Below are positions 55,732 through 63,583 of a stretch of 64,000 nucleotides of DNA, piece by piece. The stretch spans positions 124,001 to 188,000 of the forward strand of contig NC_018010.1 of NCBI RefSeq assembly GCF_000265405.1, written 5' to 3'. Source of the stretch: Belliella baltica DSM 15883. Lineage in GTDB: Bacteria; Bacteroidota; Bacteroidia; Cytophagales; Cyclobacteriaceae. Positions within the stretch are counted from its first letter, which is position 1. Each line of letters starts with the position of its first letter. Made by a program: the position numbers and the translations under genes. The notes under the pieces were generated by a model. The model was given only the letters and a program-made list of their open reading frames with translations. It searched no databases and was not told the DNA's origin.

Positions 55732-56418
55732 ATGAATACCTTTGAAAAAAAATATAAAATCAATAAATACCGACAAGTATCAACAGAAAAGGTTAGCGAA
55801 CTTTTGGCTTTTGACCATCCAAACTTGGTGAAAATATTTAATCTCAAAATTTTGGAGAAGGAAGTAATCATAGAAATGGAGTATTGTGATGGCGCTTCGG
55901 TAGGTGACATTCTACAATCCGCACAAATAAACATTGACTTTGTCAACAAACTTATAATCCAAGTACTTCATGGTCTTGATTATATCCATTCCAAAAAGAT
56001 GTTACACGGTGACCTCAAACTGTCAAATGTTCTTGTGGATTCAGTACTTCAAAACCCTAATTTTAAGATTGGGGATTTAGACTCTATCAGACCTTTTAAT
56101 TGCTCCTTTGAAACCAAATCATTTTATACTCCGGAAATTATTGCTCCTGAAGTCTATTTAGAAGGGAAAATGGATGAATATTCAGATATCTGGTCTTTCG
56201 GAGTTATGCTTTATCAAATACTAAGTTCAAAACTTCCTTTTGGTGATAGAAATGAATTTTCACTAAATGAGCTTAGAGAAAACGTTAAAAAAATAAAATT
56301 CGTCAATCAAGATCCAAGACTTTTTCCTGAACCCTACAATGATTTGCTATTAATGTGCTTAGTTGAAAAAGAGAATAGATATACTGCAAAGGAGCTTCTG
56401 GAAATCCTAGGTTATTAA
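55732..56418 (+). CDS. Serine/threonine kinase-like protein without glycine loop
   Basis: A 228-residue kinase domain. The hinge EMEYCDGASVGDIL, the catalytic-loop-like LHGDLKLSNVLV (HGD instead of HRD), IGDLDS in place of DFG, and IAPEVYLEGKMDEYSDIWSFGVMLYQIL are plain. The protein starts at about the beta-3 strand, so the glycine-rich loop is absent; an in-frame stop 10 codons upstream rules out a longer N-lobe here. It could be an active minimal kinase or a pseudokinase. The substrate is unknown. IS1595 copy 2 ends 88 bp upstream. Confidence 0.75.
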   Translation: MNTFEKKYKINKYRQVSTEKVSELLAFDHPNLVKIFNLKILEKEVIIEMEYCDGASVGDILQSAQINIDFVNKLIIQVLHGLDYIHSKKMLHGDLKLSNVLVDSVLQNPNFKIGDLDSIRPFNCSFETKSFYTPEIIAPEVYLEGKMDEYSDIWSFGVMLYQILSSKLPFGDRNEFSLNELRENVKKIKFVNQDPRLFPEPYNDLLLMCLVEKENRYTAKELLEILGY

Positions 56419-56568
56419 CCAATCATACGGATCGTTGCTATATGGGGGGGCACAAAAAAGGAAAGAAAAATAAAACTAGTAATTATAAAAATCCAAATTT
56501 TTTAAGCAGAAATATTTTTGGTCAAACCGTACAATGATATGTTTGATTCAGTATGTAGATAAATAACG

Positions 56569-56645
56569 AAAATCTATTGAAACGAGTAGGCAGGTTGAAA
56601 AAACTGGGGTTTATTGTCTAAGTCAATAAACTTTAATCACCAATA
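56569..56645 (+). repeat. Structured repeat, copy C (degenerate)
   Basis: GAGTAGGCAGGTTGAA and AAGTCAATAAACTTTAA are recognisable but both stems are damaged relative to copies A and B. Confidence 0.6.
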
Positions 56646-56840
56646 GAAATGGGATTGCTAATCCATTTTATCTGTATCTCGAAATTGCAAATTTTAAGAA
56701 GCGGAGTAATCCCGGAGGGATTGAATACAAAAGGTTATTGAACGCAGGTGAAACCTAGGGAAAAAGGAGCTGAACACACTCCACAATTCTGCAATTCTGG
56801 AGAAGTTGAATGCAATAGCTTTTAGAATCTGAAACTTCAG

Positions 56841-56880
56841 GAGAAAACTTAAAAAGAGTAGGCAGGTTGAAAACTGCAGG
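56841..56880 (+). repeat. Structured repeat, copy D (partial)
   Basis: Contains GAGTAGGCAGGTTGAAAACT and a GCAG tail; the second stem is missing, and the unit runs straight into copy E. Confidence 0.6.
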
Positions 56881-57006
56881 GAAATAATTATGCGAAAGGG
56901 AAAAGGTTAAAGGAGAAAGGGTGATCCGTGTCAAATTTTAAAAAGAGTAAGCAGTTTGAAAAAGCAGTGATTTAAGGTCCAAGTCAATAGACTTGAACCA
57001 ATTTGG
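56881..57006 (+). repeat. Structured repeat, copy E
   Basis: Parallels copy B almost base for base: GAAATAATTA, GA-rich tract, GTGATCCG, GCAGTTTGAAA (first stem damaged), the second stem intact (GGT, CAAGTC / GACTTG, ACC), and CAATTTGG. It ends 7 bp before the TetR stop. Confidence 0.7.
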
Positions 57007-57013
57007 GGCTTAT

Positions 57014-57616
57014 TTATTTTAGGAATATTTGGTTGATAAAGGAGATGGCATCTTTGATTTTTTGTTGGTCTTCTGTTGTGTTGAGATCAAGACCACAGAA
57101 TGTGCCATTGTTTGAAGCTGCGTGTAGTCCCAAATAGTAGAGTGCAGCAACATTGATTGCAGATACAGCCCGAAAATCTACTGCGGTTTCTTTGATTTCT
57201 ACTTTGGCTGCCTCAAAGAGCTTCTCGCCTACCTCTTCTCGTTTGGTAATAAATGATTTCATTAACTCATTCTCCTCGGAAACACTCCACAACATTAATT
57301 TTTTAAATTGATTATCTGTCAGTACTGTATCAAATTGCTTATGCAAATAATAATCAATGATTTGCCTTAATGAAAAAGGAGCATCATCGGAGATAGCGTC
57401 ATTTACAGCACTTACCCTTGTGGACCAATAATCTTTATGTATAAAATAAGCTTCTAGTAAGTTTTCAAAGGTTTCATACTTTCTATATATATATGATTTG
57501 TCCACACCTGATTTCTTGGAAATGGCATTAATTCCAAGACCTTCATGGCCCTTTTTTGAAAAAAAGTCTTCAATTGCATGAAATAGCTTAGTATCATTAT
57601 TACCTATATTTCCCAT
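57014..57616 (-). CDS. TetR/AcrR-family transcriptional regulator
   Basis: The N-terminal helix-turn-helix EGLGINAISKKSGVDKSYIYRKYETFENLLEAYF (about 20-53) is the TetR pattern. The remainder is an all-helical ligand-binding domain (about 60-200). The ligand and target are unknown. No obvious partner transporter is nearby; the IS3 element lies 129 bp upstream. Confidence 0.85.
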   Translation of the reverse strand: MGNIGNNDTKLFHAIEDFFSKKGHEGLGINAISKKSGVDKSYIYRKYETFENLLEAYFIHKDYWSTRVSAVNDAISDDAPFSLRQIIDYYLHKQFDTVLTDNQFKKLMLWSVSEENELMKSFITKREEVGEKLFEAAKVEIKETAVDFRAVSAINVAALYYLGLHAASNNGTFCGLDLNTTEDQQKIKDAISFINQIFLK

Positions 57617-57818
57617 TGTTAATTAATTATTCAAGTGATTTTGTTAATTATCTAGATGAGTATCTGGAATGTTGCACGTTATGAAAGAAGAGGCATTACA
57701 TTTTACGGATAAACATTTTTCAGTTCTATTTAACTATATAAGAACTATAACACTCCCCATTTGTTGGACCAAAAGTATCAGTTGCTAAGTTAATTTATTT
57801 ATTTGTTAATACTTCTTT

Positions 57819-57862
57819 AGTTGTCCTATTTCCCAAGGGTACCCTTGGGAAATAGGACAACT
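57819..57862. repeat. Perfect 44 bp palindrome in IS3
   Basis: Arms AGTTGTCCTATTTCCCAAGGG (57819-57839) and its exact complement meet at the centre bases TA. It is 11 bp after the transposase stop, in the same relative place as the IS256 palindrome. Confidence 0.85.
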
Positions 57863-57872
57863 AACTTTTACT

Positions 57873-58710
57873 TTATGCTGCTTTTCGGGTTGGCCCATAA
57901 TATCTTTCCCCAGGCTTCTCCCTAGTGGTATGATGAACCTTTTGGTTGTAATATTCAATATACCATTTGACACCTTTGAGCAGGTCATAACCGTCCTCGC
58001 TTGGGTTCAGATAGATGTAATCATACTTGATCGACTTCCAGAACCTTTCAATATATACATTGTCCAAAGCCCTTCCCTTTCCGTCCATTGATACTTTGAT
58101 ATCCAGCCCTTCAAGGTAATTGATCCATAAGGCTGATGTGTACTGGCTTCCCTGATCGGAATTGACTATCTCTGGCTTACCATTTTCTCTGATGGCCTCT
58201 TCGATTACCTGCTTACACCATTTGGCGTCCTGACTGTTGGATATACCCCATGACAGTATCCTTCTGCTGTAAACATCCATGACTGCGGTCAGGAACATAA
58301 ACCCCTTCTGCATCGGAATGTAGGTGATATCGGTTACCCACACTTGGTTGGGCCTTTTCAATCTTTAAGTTCCTGAGAAGATAAGGCCTGATATATTCAC
58401 GCAAACCGGATTTGGTAAGGTTCTTCCTCCTGTAAAGGGTTTCCCTGCCCATCAGCCTGAAAAGCCTCCTGATGCGCTTTGGGCCGACAACGAAGCCCAG
58501 TCCTGTCAACAGATAGACCATCGACACAACGCCTTCAGTAGGGTGATCGGTAAGATGCCTGTCCATGATTCCCATCAGTTTCAGATTGATCTCGTTTTCC
58601 CCTTTTGGTTTGTAATATAGACTGCTTCGGGGAACCTCCAATACTTCACACTGTTTCCTTATAGAAAGCCCCTTATAATCGGAACAAACCAATGTCGCCC
58701 GGTCTTTCAT
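57873..58710 (-). pseudogene. IS3-family transposase OrfB, frameshifted
   Basis: The integrase core is split between two frames. The first half (from 58710, MKDRATLVCSDYKGLSIRKQ) runs to LRNLKIEKAQPS; the second half starts MKRPNQVWVTDITYIPMQKG and continues with the DDE residues (MDVYSRRILSW, NSDQGSQYTS, ERFWKSIKYDY). Dropping one base from the four T at 58355-58358 (four A on the minus strand) joins them as LRNLKIERPNQVWVTD, so this is a one-base insertion. It could be a mutation or sequencing error. Confidence 0.85.
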
Positions 58711-59000
58711 ATCCCCAGTTTCTTGCAGCTTTTTTTTAAAAAGTCATTCTCTACTTTTAGCTCTCCGATCTGGGCATAGAGCTGCTCAAGGGCAGGGCCT
58801 TCTTCCTTTTTCTTTGAATGATCCTTTTCAAATACAGCTGACATATTATCCAAAAACTCACCCTTCCACTTGGAGATAATCACAGGGCTAACATCGAACT
58901 TCTTGGACAATTCAGCCAATGTAAACTGATTCTTGATTGCTTCAAGGGCCACTTTTGCCTTGAACTCAGGAGAAAACTTTCGTCTTGTTTGCTTGTTCAT
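58707..59000 (-). CDS. IS3-family transposase OrfA
   Basis: A 97-residue helix-turn-helix protein (FSPEFKAKVALEAIKNQFTLAELSKKFDVSPVIISKWK) with a leucine-zipper-like end (ALEQLYAQIGELKVENDFLKK). An A8 run at the end allows -1 slippage into OrfB in the style of IS3 elements. Confidence 0.9.
   Translation of the reverse strand: MNKQTRRKFSPEFKAKVALEAIKNQFTLAELSKKFDVSPVIISKWKGEFLDNMSAVFEKDHSKKKEEGPALEQLYAQIGELKVENDFLKKSCKKLGI
58730..58737 (-). promoter_or_regulatory. Probable -1 frameshift site (A8 followed by G)
   Basis: On the minus strand TTTTTA followed by an A8G run in the last codons of OrfA. A -1 shift here leaves OrfA, adds KLQETGD and enters the OrfB frame at MKDRATL, the classic IS3 layout for making an OrfAB fusion. 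This is inferred from sequence only. Confidence 0.7.
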
Positions 59001-59207
59001 AAGGTTAAATTTAAACGGTTTTTTTTAACTTAACCTCTGGTCTCAATTTTGGGGAGTATTATAAACCAATATAAAAGCAATTAAACAATATTATAGCCTT
59101 TCATCATGCAAGGTGGCATTTTTAATTAATTTATTCTTGAAATTTAATTTAAATTAAAAAACTCTCTAATTTTAACTTTTCAAACCTTCTTTCTAAATCA
59201 ATACAAC

Positions 59208-59597
59208 ATGACCGAACTATCTGAGCAAGAGATTATCAAGTTTTTAAAAGAAAAAAGAAACTCATTGATCAATGAGATTGAAAAAATAGACACTGCATTG
59301 AAAGCATTGGAAGGTGTGGATTTTGTTAATTTCCCTAGCAACATTATCAAATCTGATGAAAGTTTTATACCAGACCAATATTCTGATAAACTTAAATTAG
59401 ACAAGAAAATCTTGTTTGCACTCAAAGAAATTGAGAAGGGAGATAAATCTGAAATCATCCAAAAGATTCAGCAATTAGAACCCAAATCAGATATCAGTAA
59501 GTTGGAAAATTCTATTTCAGTTAGACTGAGTTACTTGAAAAACAATAATATTATCAAGGCAGATAAAAACGGAAGGAGTCTTTCGTATTTTTTATAA
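59208..59597 (+). CDS. Hypothetical protein with N-terminal coiled coil
   Basis: A 129-residue protein: N-terminal charged helix (LSEQEIIKFLKEKRNSLINEIEKIDTALKAL), a linker with FINFPSNIIKSDESF-like features, and C-terminal helices DKSEIIQKIQQLEPKSDISKLENSISVRLSYLKNNNIIKADKNGRSL, which look like a small winged-helix regulator. I do not recognise the family. It starts 142 bp right of IS3. Confidence 0.5.
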   Translation: MTELSEQEIIKFLKEKRNSLINEIEKIDTALKALEGVDFVNFPSNIIKSDESFIPDQYSDKLKLDKKILFALKEIEKGDKSEIIQKIQQLEPKSDISKLENSISVRLSYLKNNNIIKADKNGRSLSYFL

Positions 59598-60284
59598 TGT
59601 GTTGATGTGCATTTATATTTTCAGGGAACGACAGGTTGAAGGATACGAAGAACAAAGTACAATCCGCCACGTCACAAGTTAAGCCAAGTCATAGTGCTTT
59701 AAAACACACCTTTTGTTAAAATTTTATAATGAAAACCAAGATGTAGTTATGATAGTGCTATTTAACGCACTTTTCAAAGTATTATGTCTTTGATGATTTC
59801 CAAATCAGATTTTGTTGAAAAAATGGCGGCTGCATCCTTACTAAATGATACCGCTAAAAGAAATTAATACCAATCGTATCAGGGAAAATTAAAACAATTG
59901 ATTAAAGTATAAGATCAAATAGAACGCTGATTTAGCGGATCAAACAGATGATCACTGATTCAAAAACGAAAAATACTATTCAAAGTTGATTCAAAAAAAT
60001 ATTGAAGGTGTAGATACAATCTACACCTAGTCGTGGAAACAGATGCAATCTACACCTAACTTTTGAAAAAAAATCTTTGAAATCCCCCAAAAATAGGTAA
60101 AAGATAGCGCTTCTTTATTTAGTATGGGATAATTACATATGTCTATTTTTTATTTTATTTTTTTTAATAAATTATAATTATATTTGATTTCATAGTTCTC
60201 GTTGAAAGAGAAATTAGTAGTAGTTCATATTGATTAATTTCAAAAATAATAGAATTTAAAATTTCAATTCTTTAATTTCTAAAA
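59598..60284. other. Intergenic region with a short hairpin and a copy of its arm
   Basis: No gene that I can support in about 690 bp. It contains AGGTGTAGAT-ACA-ATCTACACCT at 60006-60028 (10 bp stem) and a near-copy of its right part at 60041-60058. The rest is AT-rich and may include decayed sequence. Confidence 0.55.
60006..60058. repeat. Hairpin plus repeated half-arm
   Basis: A 10 bp stem with a 3-base loop (60006-60028), and AGATGCAATCTACACCTA at 60041-60058, which differs in one base from 60012-60029. Function unknown. Confidence 0.5.
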
Positions 60285-60608
60285 ATGAATAAATTTCTAG
60301 TTGCAATATTGGTGCTAAACATTGTCACTACTTTAATAGTCATTCTTATCTATTTTGTTAGGCCAAAGACTATAAATCCAATTATTGGCTATAGGACTAA
60401 ATTGTCAATGAAGAACCAAGTAAACTGGGATGTCTCACAAAATTATTTTTTTATGAATTGGATTTTCATACTTCCTATTATCTATCTAACTCAAATATTA
60501 ATGCTCATTGGCGAAATACCGTTTAAATTTATCGGTTACATAGTTTTCTCAGAATTTATAGTTTTTACGCCAGCATTAACTTTTGCTACAGAAAGAAAAT
60601 TGATATGA
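60285..60608 (+). CDS. SdpI-like membrane protein
   Basis: A 107-residue protein with three hydrophobic helices and the SdpI-style segment PIIGYRTKLSMKNQVNWDVSQNYF. SdpI is the immunity protein to the SdpC toxin in Bacillus; many other SdpI-like proteins have no known partner. Here no toxin gene is visible. The stop is followed within 3 bp by an in-frame TAA that opens the thioredoxin fragment frame. Confidence 0.7.
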   Translation: MNKFLVAILVLNIVTTLIVILIYFVRPKTINPIIGYRTKLSMKNQVNWDVSQNYFFMNWIFILPIIYLTQILMLIGEIPFKFIGYIVFSEFIVFTPALTFATERKLI

Positions 60609-60611
60609 TAA

Positions 60612-60869
60612 AATAACTTTTATGACACAGAAGAAAAATGGACCAATACCATCAAGAAATATCATATTGAGGGAGTTCATTTAAAAGCAGAGAAATCAGA
60701 TGAAACTTATTTTAATGATCTGTTTGAAATAGGTCAAGGTTTCCCGAGGTATGCGCTTATCGAGAAGGAAGGTAAGCTTGTAACAATCTCCGCTCCGCAA
60801 CCTCAGGACGAGTCTGCATTTGGCTTGATTCAAGAATATTTGAAGAAAGGAGATAGCTCCGCCAATTAG
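60612..60869 (+). pseudogene. Thioredoxin-fold (TlpA/AhpC-like) C-terminal remnant
   Basis: The open stretch after TAA at 60609-60611 reads KKYHIEGVHLKAEKSDETY, FEIGQGFPRYALIEKEGKLV, SAPQPQDESAFGLIQEYLKK and then a stop (TAG). The pattern GxPRYxLIxKxGKxV followed by xAPxPxD is the C-terminal half of Bacteroidota TlpA-like redoxins. The N-terminal half with the active-site CxxC and any start codon are missing, so I call it a gene remnant. Confidence 0.65.
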
Positions 60870-60958
60870 AAGTTTCTTAGTCTTAGCAGAGGAGGAAAAG
60901 CTAATTGTCTTAAACAGGGATCAAGCATCCACTTTAGTTGAATAAAGATTTTGAGAAA

Positions 60959-61993
60959 ATGATGAAGCAATATTATTACAAATTAATCTATTTTATTCTA
61001 CTTGTCTTACAAATTAGTTGTCAGGAGAAAGATCCAACAAAGAGATTCAAGATTTCAGAGGCAGAAATGATTGATGTGAGTAATAAAATCATTGATCTTG
61101 AAATTGAGCAAATCATCAAAAGACCACATTTAGAAATTCAAGATGATTATTTAATTGTTACTGATTTGTCCTCTCTCACTGATAGAGGGATACTTTTATT
61201 TAATAAAAACTCCTTAGAATTCGTTTCTAGAACTGGCATTCTTGGTGAAGGCCCAGGAGAAATCACTAGGTATGGACTTCTAGCTAATTCCAATAAAACC
61301 AATGAATTTTGGATGCCTGACTTTTCTAAACTCAGAATTTTCAATTTTAAAATTGATTCTGCTATCCTTGATTTAGATTATAAGCCCAGTGTCTCGTTAC
61401 CATTTAATAATGAGAATTTTCTCACTAGATTTGAAGTTATTTCTGATAGTATGGCTGTTGGAGTAGCTTTGGAAGTATTAGATGTCAATTCTGCAAGAGT
61501 CAGATTAGGTAGATATAACTTAAACACAGGTAAAACATCATTTTTTGGATACGAGCATCCAAAATTAAAAGGGCAAAAAACAAGGGGCTTTTTTGATTAT
61601 TCCCATAAAAATAAAATGATGGCATTGTCATACGCATTTCACGATCTAATTACGGTATTTGATCAAAATGGGCACTTGAAGTTTAATATATTGGGAGAAA
61701 AAGAATTTGATAATGAAAATGGAAAACTTGGTTTTTTTAGTCAAATAAAAATCACCCAAAACTATATAATAGCAGCCTATAGGAACAAACCAAGGTTTAG
61801 AATTGATGAAAACAAAAGGCCCATAAGCAATGGAAGTGAAATCCTCTTATTCTTCAATCTAGATGGTGAACTCATAAAAATTTATAATGTTGGTTTTGAG
61901 ATAGATTATTTCAGCGTTGACGAAACCAATGCTAGGATATTCATTTCATTCCTTGATCGAGAAACCCCAATTGGATACTTTCAATATGATTAA
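60959..61993 (+). CDS. TolB-like six-bladed propeller lipoprotein (BF3164-like)
   Basis: From the Met at 60959 (MMKQYYYKLIYFILLVLQIS, then CQEK) there is a lipoprotein signal with Cys at about 21. The mature part has propeller repeats such as DRGILLFNKNSLEFVSRTGILGEGPGEITRYGLL (the GxGPGE motif of BF3164-type domains), FWMPDFSKLRIFNF, and AYRNKPRFRIDE. The stop (TAA, 61991-61993) overlaps the start codon (61986-61988) of the following lipoprotein gene. Role unknown. The Met at 60962 is an alternative start, and 60938 the longest frame. Confidence 0.75.
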   Translation: MMKQYYYKLIYFILLVLQISCQEKDPTKRFKISEAEMIDVSNKIIDLEIEQIIKRPHLEIQDDYLIVTDLSSLTDRGILLFNKNSLEFVSRTGILGEGPGEITRYGLLANSNKTNEFWMPDFSKLRIFNFKIDSAILDLDYKPSVSLPFNNENFLTRFEVISDSMAVGVALEVLDVNSARVRLGRYNLNTGKTSFFGYEHPKLKGQKTRGFFDYSHKNKMMALSYAFHDLITVFDQNGHLKFNILGEKEFDNENGKLGFFSQIKITQNYIIAAYRNKPRFRIDENKRPISNGSEILLFFNLDGELIKIYNVGFEIDYFSVDETNARIFISFLDRETPIGYFQYD

Positions 61994-62000
61994 AAACAAT
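61986..62000 (+). pseudogene. First five codons of the IS66-split lipoprotein gene
   Basis: ATG ATT AAA AAC AAT begins inside the stop of the upstream propeller gene. The frame continues on the far side of IS66 at 63592 (AAA TTA AAA...), giving an intact lipoprotein start when the IS is removed. Confidence 0.8.
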
Positions 62001-63583
62001 GTAACTACTCAGGTTGTAAATTAGCTATATGATTTAGATTTTCTAAGATATTTCCCGAACGTTTGATCAGGGTATCCACGACGGATCTTATAACACTGAA
62101 GTTTTCAGCTCCATTGTTGGATTTGAACTGTCCTGATATTTTTTGTTTCACCTTGATGTTGCGTATGGCTCTTTCAGAGGCATTGTTATCCGGTGGTACT
62201 TTTTGGTGATAGAGAAAAGTAAAAAGTGACTTTCTGTATTTCAGGAGTCTTTTTTGTAGGGATACTGCTTCTTTATGTTTTGACTCTACAGGTTGGGCGA
62301 GTAGGTTATCCATCTTCTCTTCAATGGAAGCAATACTCCTGCTATTCTCTGGATCTGATAGTTTTTTGAGTTTTCTCTTCAGTGAGATAGCTTCCCTGAA
62401 CAGGGCCCTAAGGCTGTCAGCCCATTTAGATTTATAGCGTTCAACAATGTAGTTGAGCTCCCTAAGCAGATGTGCACAACAGAGCTGGTGCAGGTTTTCC
62501 GAATAGTTGAAGTATGCCCTCCATGCATCGTGGCACAATACTGCCTTTCCGAACCCATCGGGAAAATGTGTATTCATCGCCTTAAGTCCACGTGATTCAG
62601 ATATAGCTAACAGGGTGAGTTCCTCGGTCTGATAAGTCCAGACCCACTGTTTGTTTCCATCCACTTTAGCCCCAGTCTCGTCAGCTCCTATCACAGGACT
62701 TTTAGAGACTGCCGTCTTTATCTTTGCATATATTGGTGCAGACTTGCGGGCAAACCTACCGATAATGTTATCGATACTCCCCTCGCTGAGATTAATACCG
62801 AAGCAGTCCCTGAGAAGTTCTTTCATCCTTCTATAGGGAACATACTGTCTGGCATGCAGATAACCGACAATGGTTTCAACACCGCTCCCGTACTGTATGG
62901 GGGCATTGATATTGTCAGGGAATGACCCACTGATCTTTTCTCCACAGGAACAGTTTTTGGAAAAGATTCTATGCTCGGTACATACCACTTTAATCACAGG
63001 AAGATCCAGGACCTGTCTTTTGGAGGACAGTTCTGCTGGAACCGCCGACAGATCACCACCACAGCAGGTACAGAATAAAGGGATGTGGTTTTCTATTATG
63101 TCCGGGGAGGATGTCATTTCAAGGGTATGGCCTTTGTGTCCAGGCTGACCGCCGGTTTTGCGCCCTGTATCCTGACGGAGACTCTGATTTTTTTTGGGGC
63201 GGTTCTCGTCTTTTGAAGGGGGAACCGAGCTGTTGCGGCTGTTTTTGGGATTACGGTAACGGGCAAGCTCATTTTCCAAATCGGATACCCTAGATTTTAA
63301 AGACTTGACCTGCTCCATAAGCTGGAGGTTCATCTTGATCAGTTCCTGAATAAGCGTATCCCTGTGGTCCAATATACTATAGAAATGTTTCCTGAATATC
63401 AGCACATAATCCCATGAATACCAATAATCCACGCTGTTTTTCCCCACAAAAAAATGTGGATAAACCAACTTTAAAGCTGATTTTCGTACATTCACATACA
63501 AATACGCATCAATACACCACAGAGGGCAACAAGACTCCAAATACTTGAATATTGGTCAGTAAATAATGTACCTGAGTAGTTAC
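62001..63583 (-). mobile_element. IS66-family insertion sequence (single tnpC)
   Basis: 1,583 bp. Left end GTAACTACTCAGGTT and right end complementary GTACCTGAGTAGTTAC (63568-63583). The 8 bp AAAACAAT is duplicated (61993-62000 and 63584-63591), exactly as expected for IS66. Only tnpC is encoded, as in the ISBst12-like subgroup lacking tnpA and tnpB. Confidence 0.93.
62005..63333 (-). CDS. IS66-family transposase TnpC
   Basis: N-terminal leucine-rich helix (MNLQLMEQVKSLKSRVSDLE), then NSSVPPSKDENRPKK, a zinc-finger region (FCTCCGGDL, CSCGEKISG), and the IS66 core with VIGADETGAKVDG, CHDAWRAYFN, LCCAHLLRELNYI and the end NNASERAIRNIKVKQKISGQFK. The start is unclear: the frame is open to an ATG at 63540, but the first ~55 residues do not resemble TnpC, so I chose 63333. 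The stop lies inside the left inverted repeat. No disruption seen. Confidence 0.85.
   Translation of the reverse strand: MNLQLMEQVKSLKSRVSDLENELARYRNPKNSRNSSVPPSKDENRPKKNQSLRQDTGRKTGGQPGHKGHTLEMTSSPDIIENHIPLFCTCCGGDLSAVPAELSSKRQVLDLPVIKVVCTEHRIFSKNCSCGEKISGSFPDNINAPIQYGSGVETIVGYLHARQYVPYRRMKELLRDCFGINLSEGSIDNIIGRFARKSAPIYAKIKTAVSKSPVIGADETGAKVDGNKQWVWTYQTEELTLLAISESRGLKAMNTHFPDGFGKAVLCHDAWRAYFNYSENLHQLCCAHLLRELNYIVERYKSKWADSLRALFREAISLKRKLKKLSDPENSRSIASIEEKMDNLLAQPVESKHKEAVSLQKRLLKYRKSLFTFLYHQKVPPDNNASERAIRNIKVKQKISGQFKSNNGAENFSVIRSVVDTLIKRSGNILENLNHIANLQPE

Larger units (their letters stand above)
56419..57013. other. Intergenic region carrying repeat copies C, D and E
   Basis: About 595 bp without a gene. 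It contains three copies of the structured repeat (listed separately) and, near 56702-56760, a small AATCCC-GGA-GGGATT hairpin of the kind often dispersed in Bacteroidota genomes (general knowledge; not tested here). Confidence 0.65.
57746..59063 (-). mobile_element. IS3-family insertion sequence
   Basis: About 1,318 bp. The ends TATAACACTCCCCA (57746-57759) and its near-complement TGGGGAGTATTATA (59050-59063) are inverted, and the flanks AAC at 57743-57745 and 59064-59066 form the 3 bp target duplication typical of IS3. Two overlapping transposase frames, of which the second is frameshifted. Confidence 0.9.
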
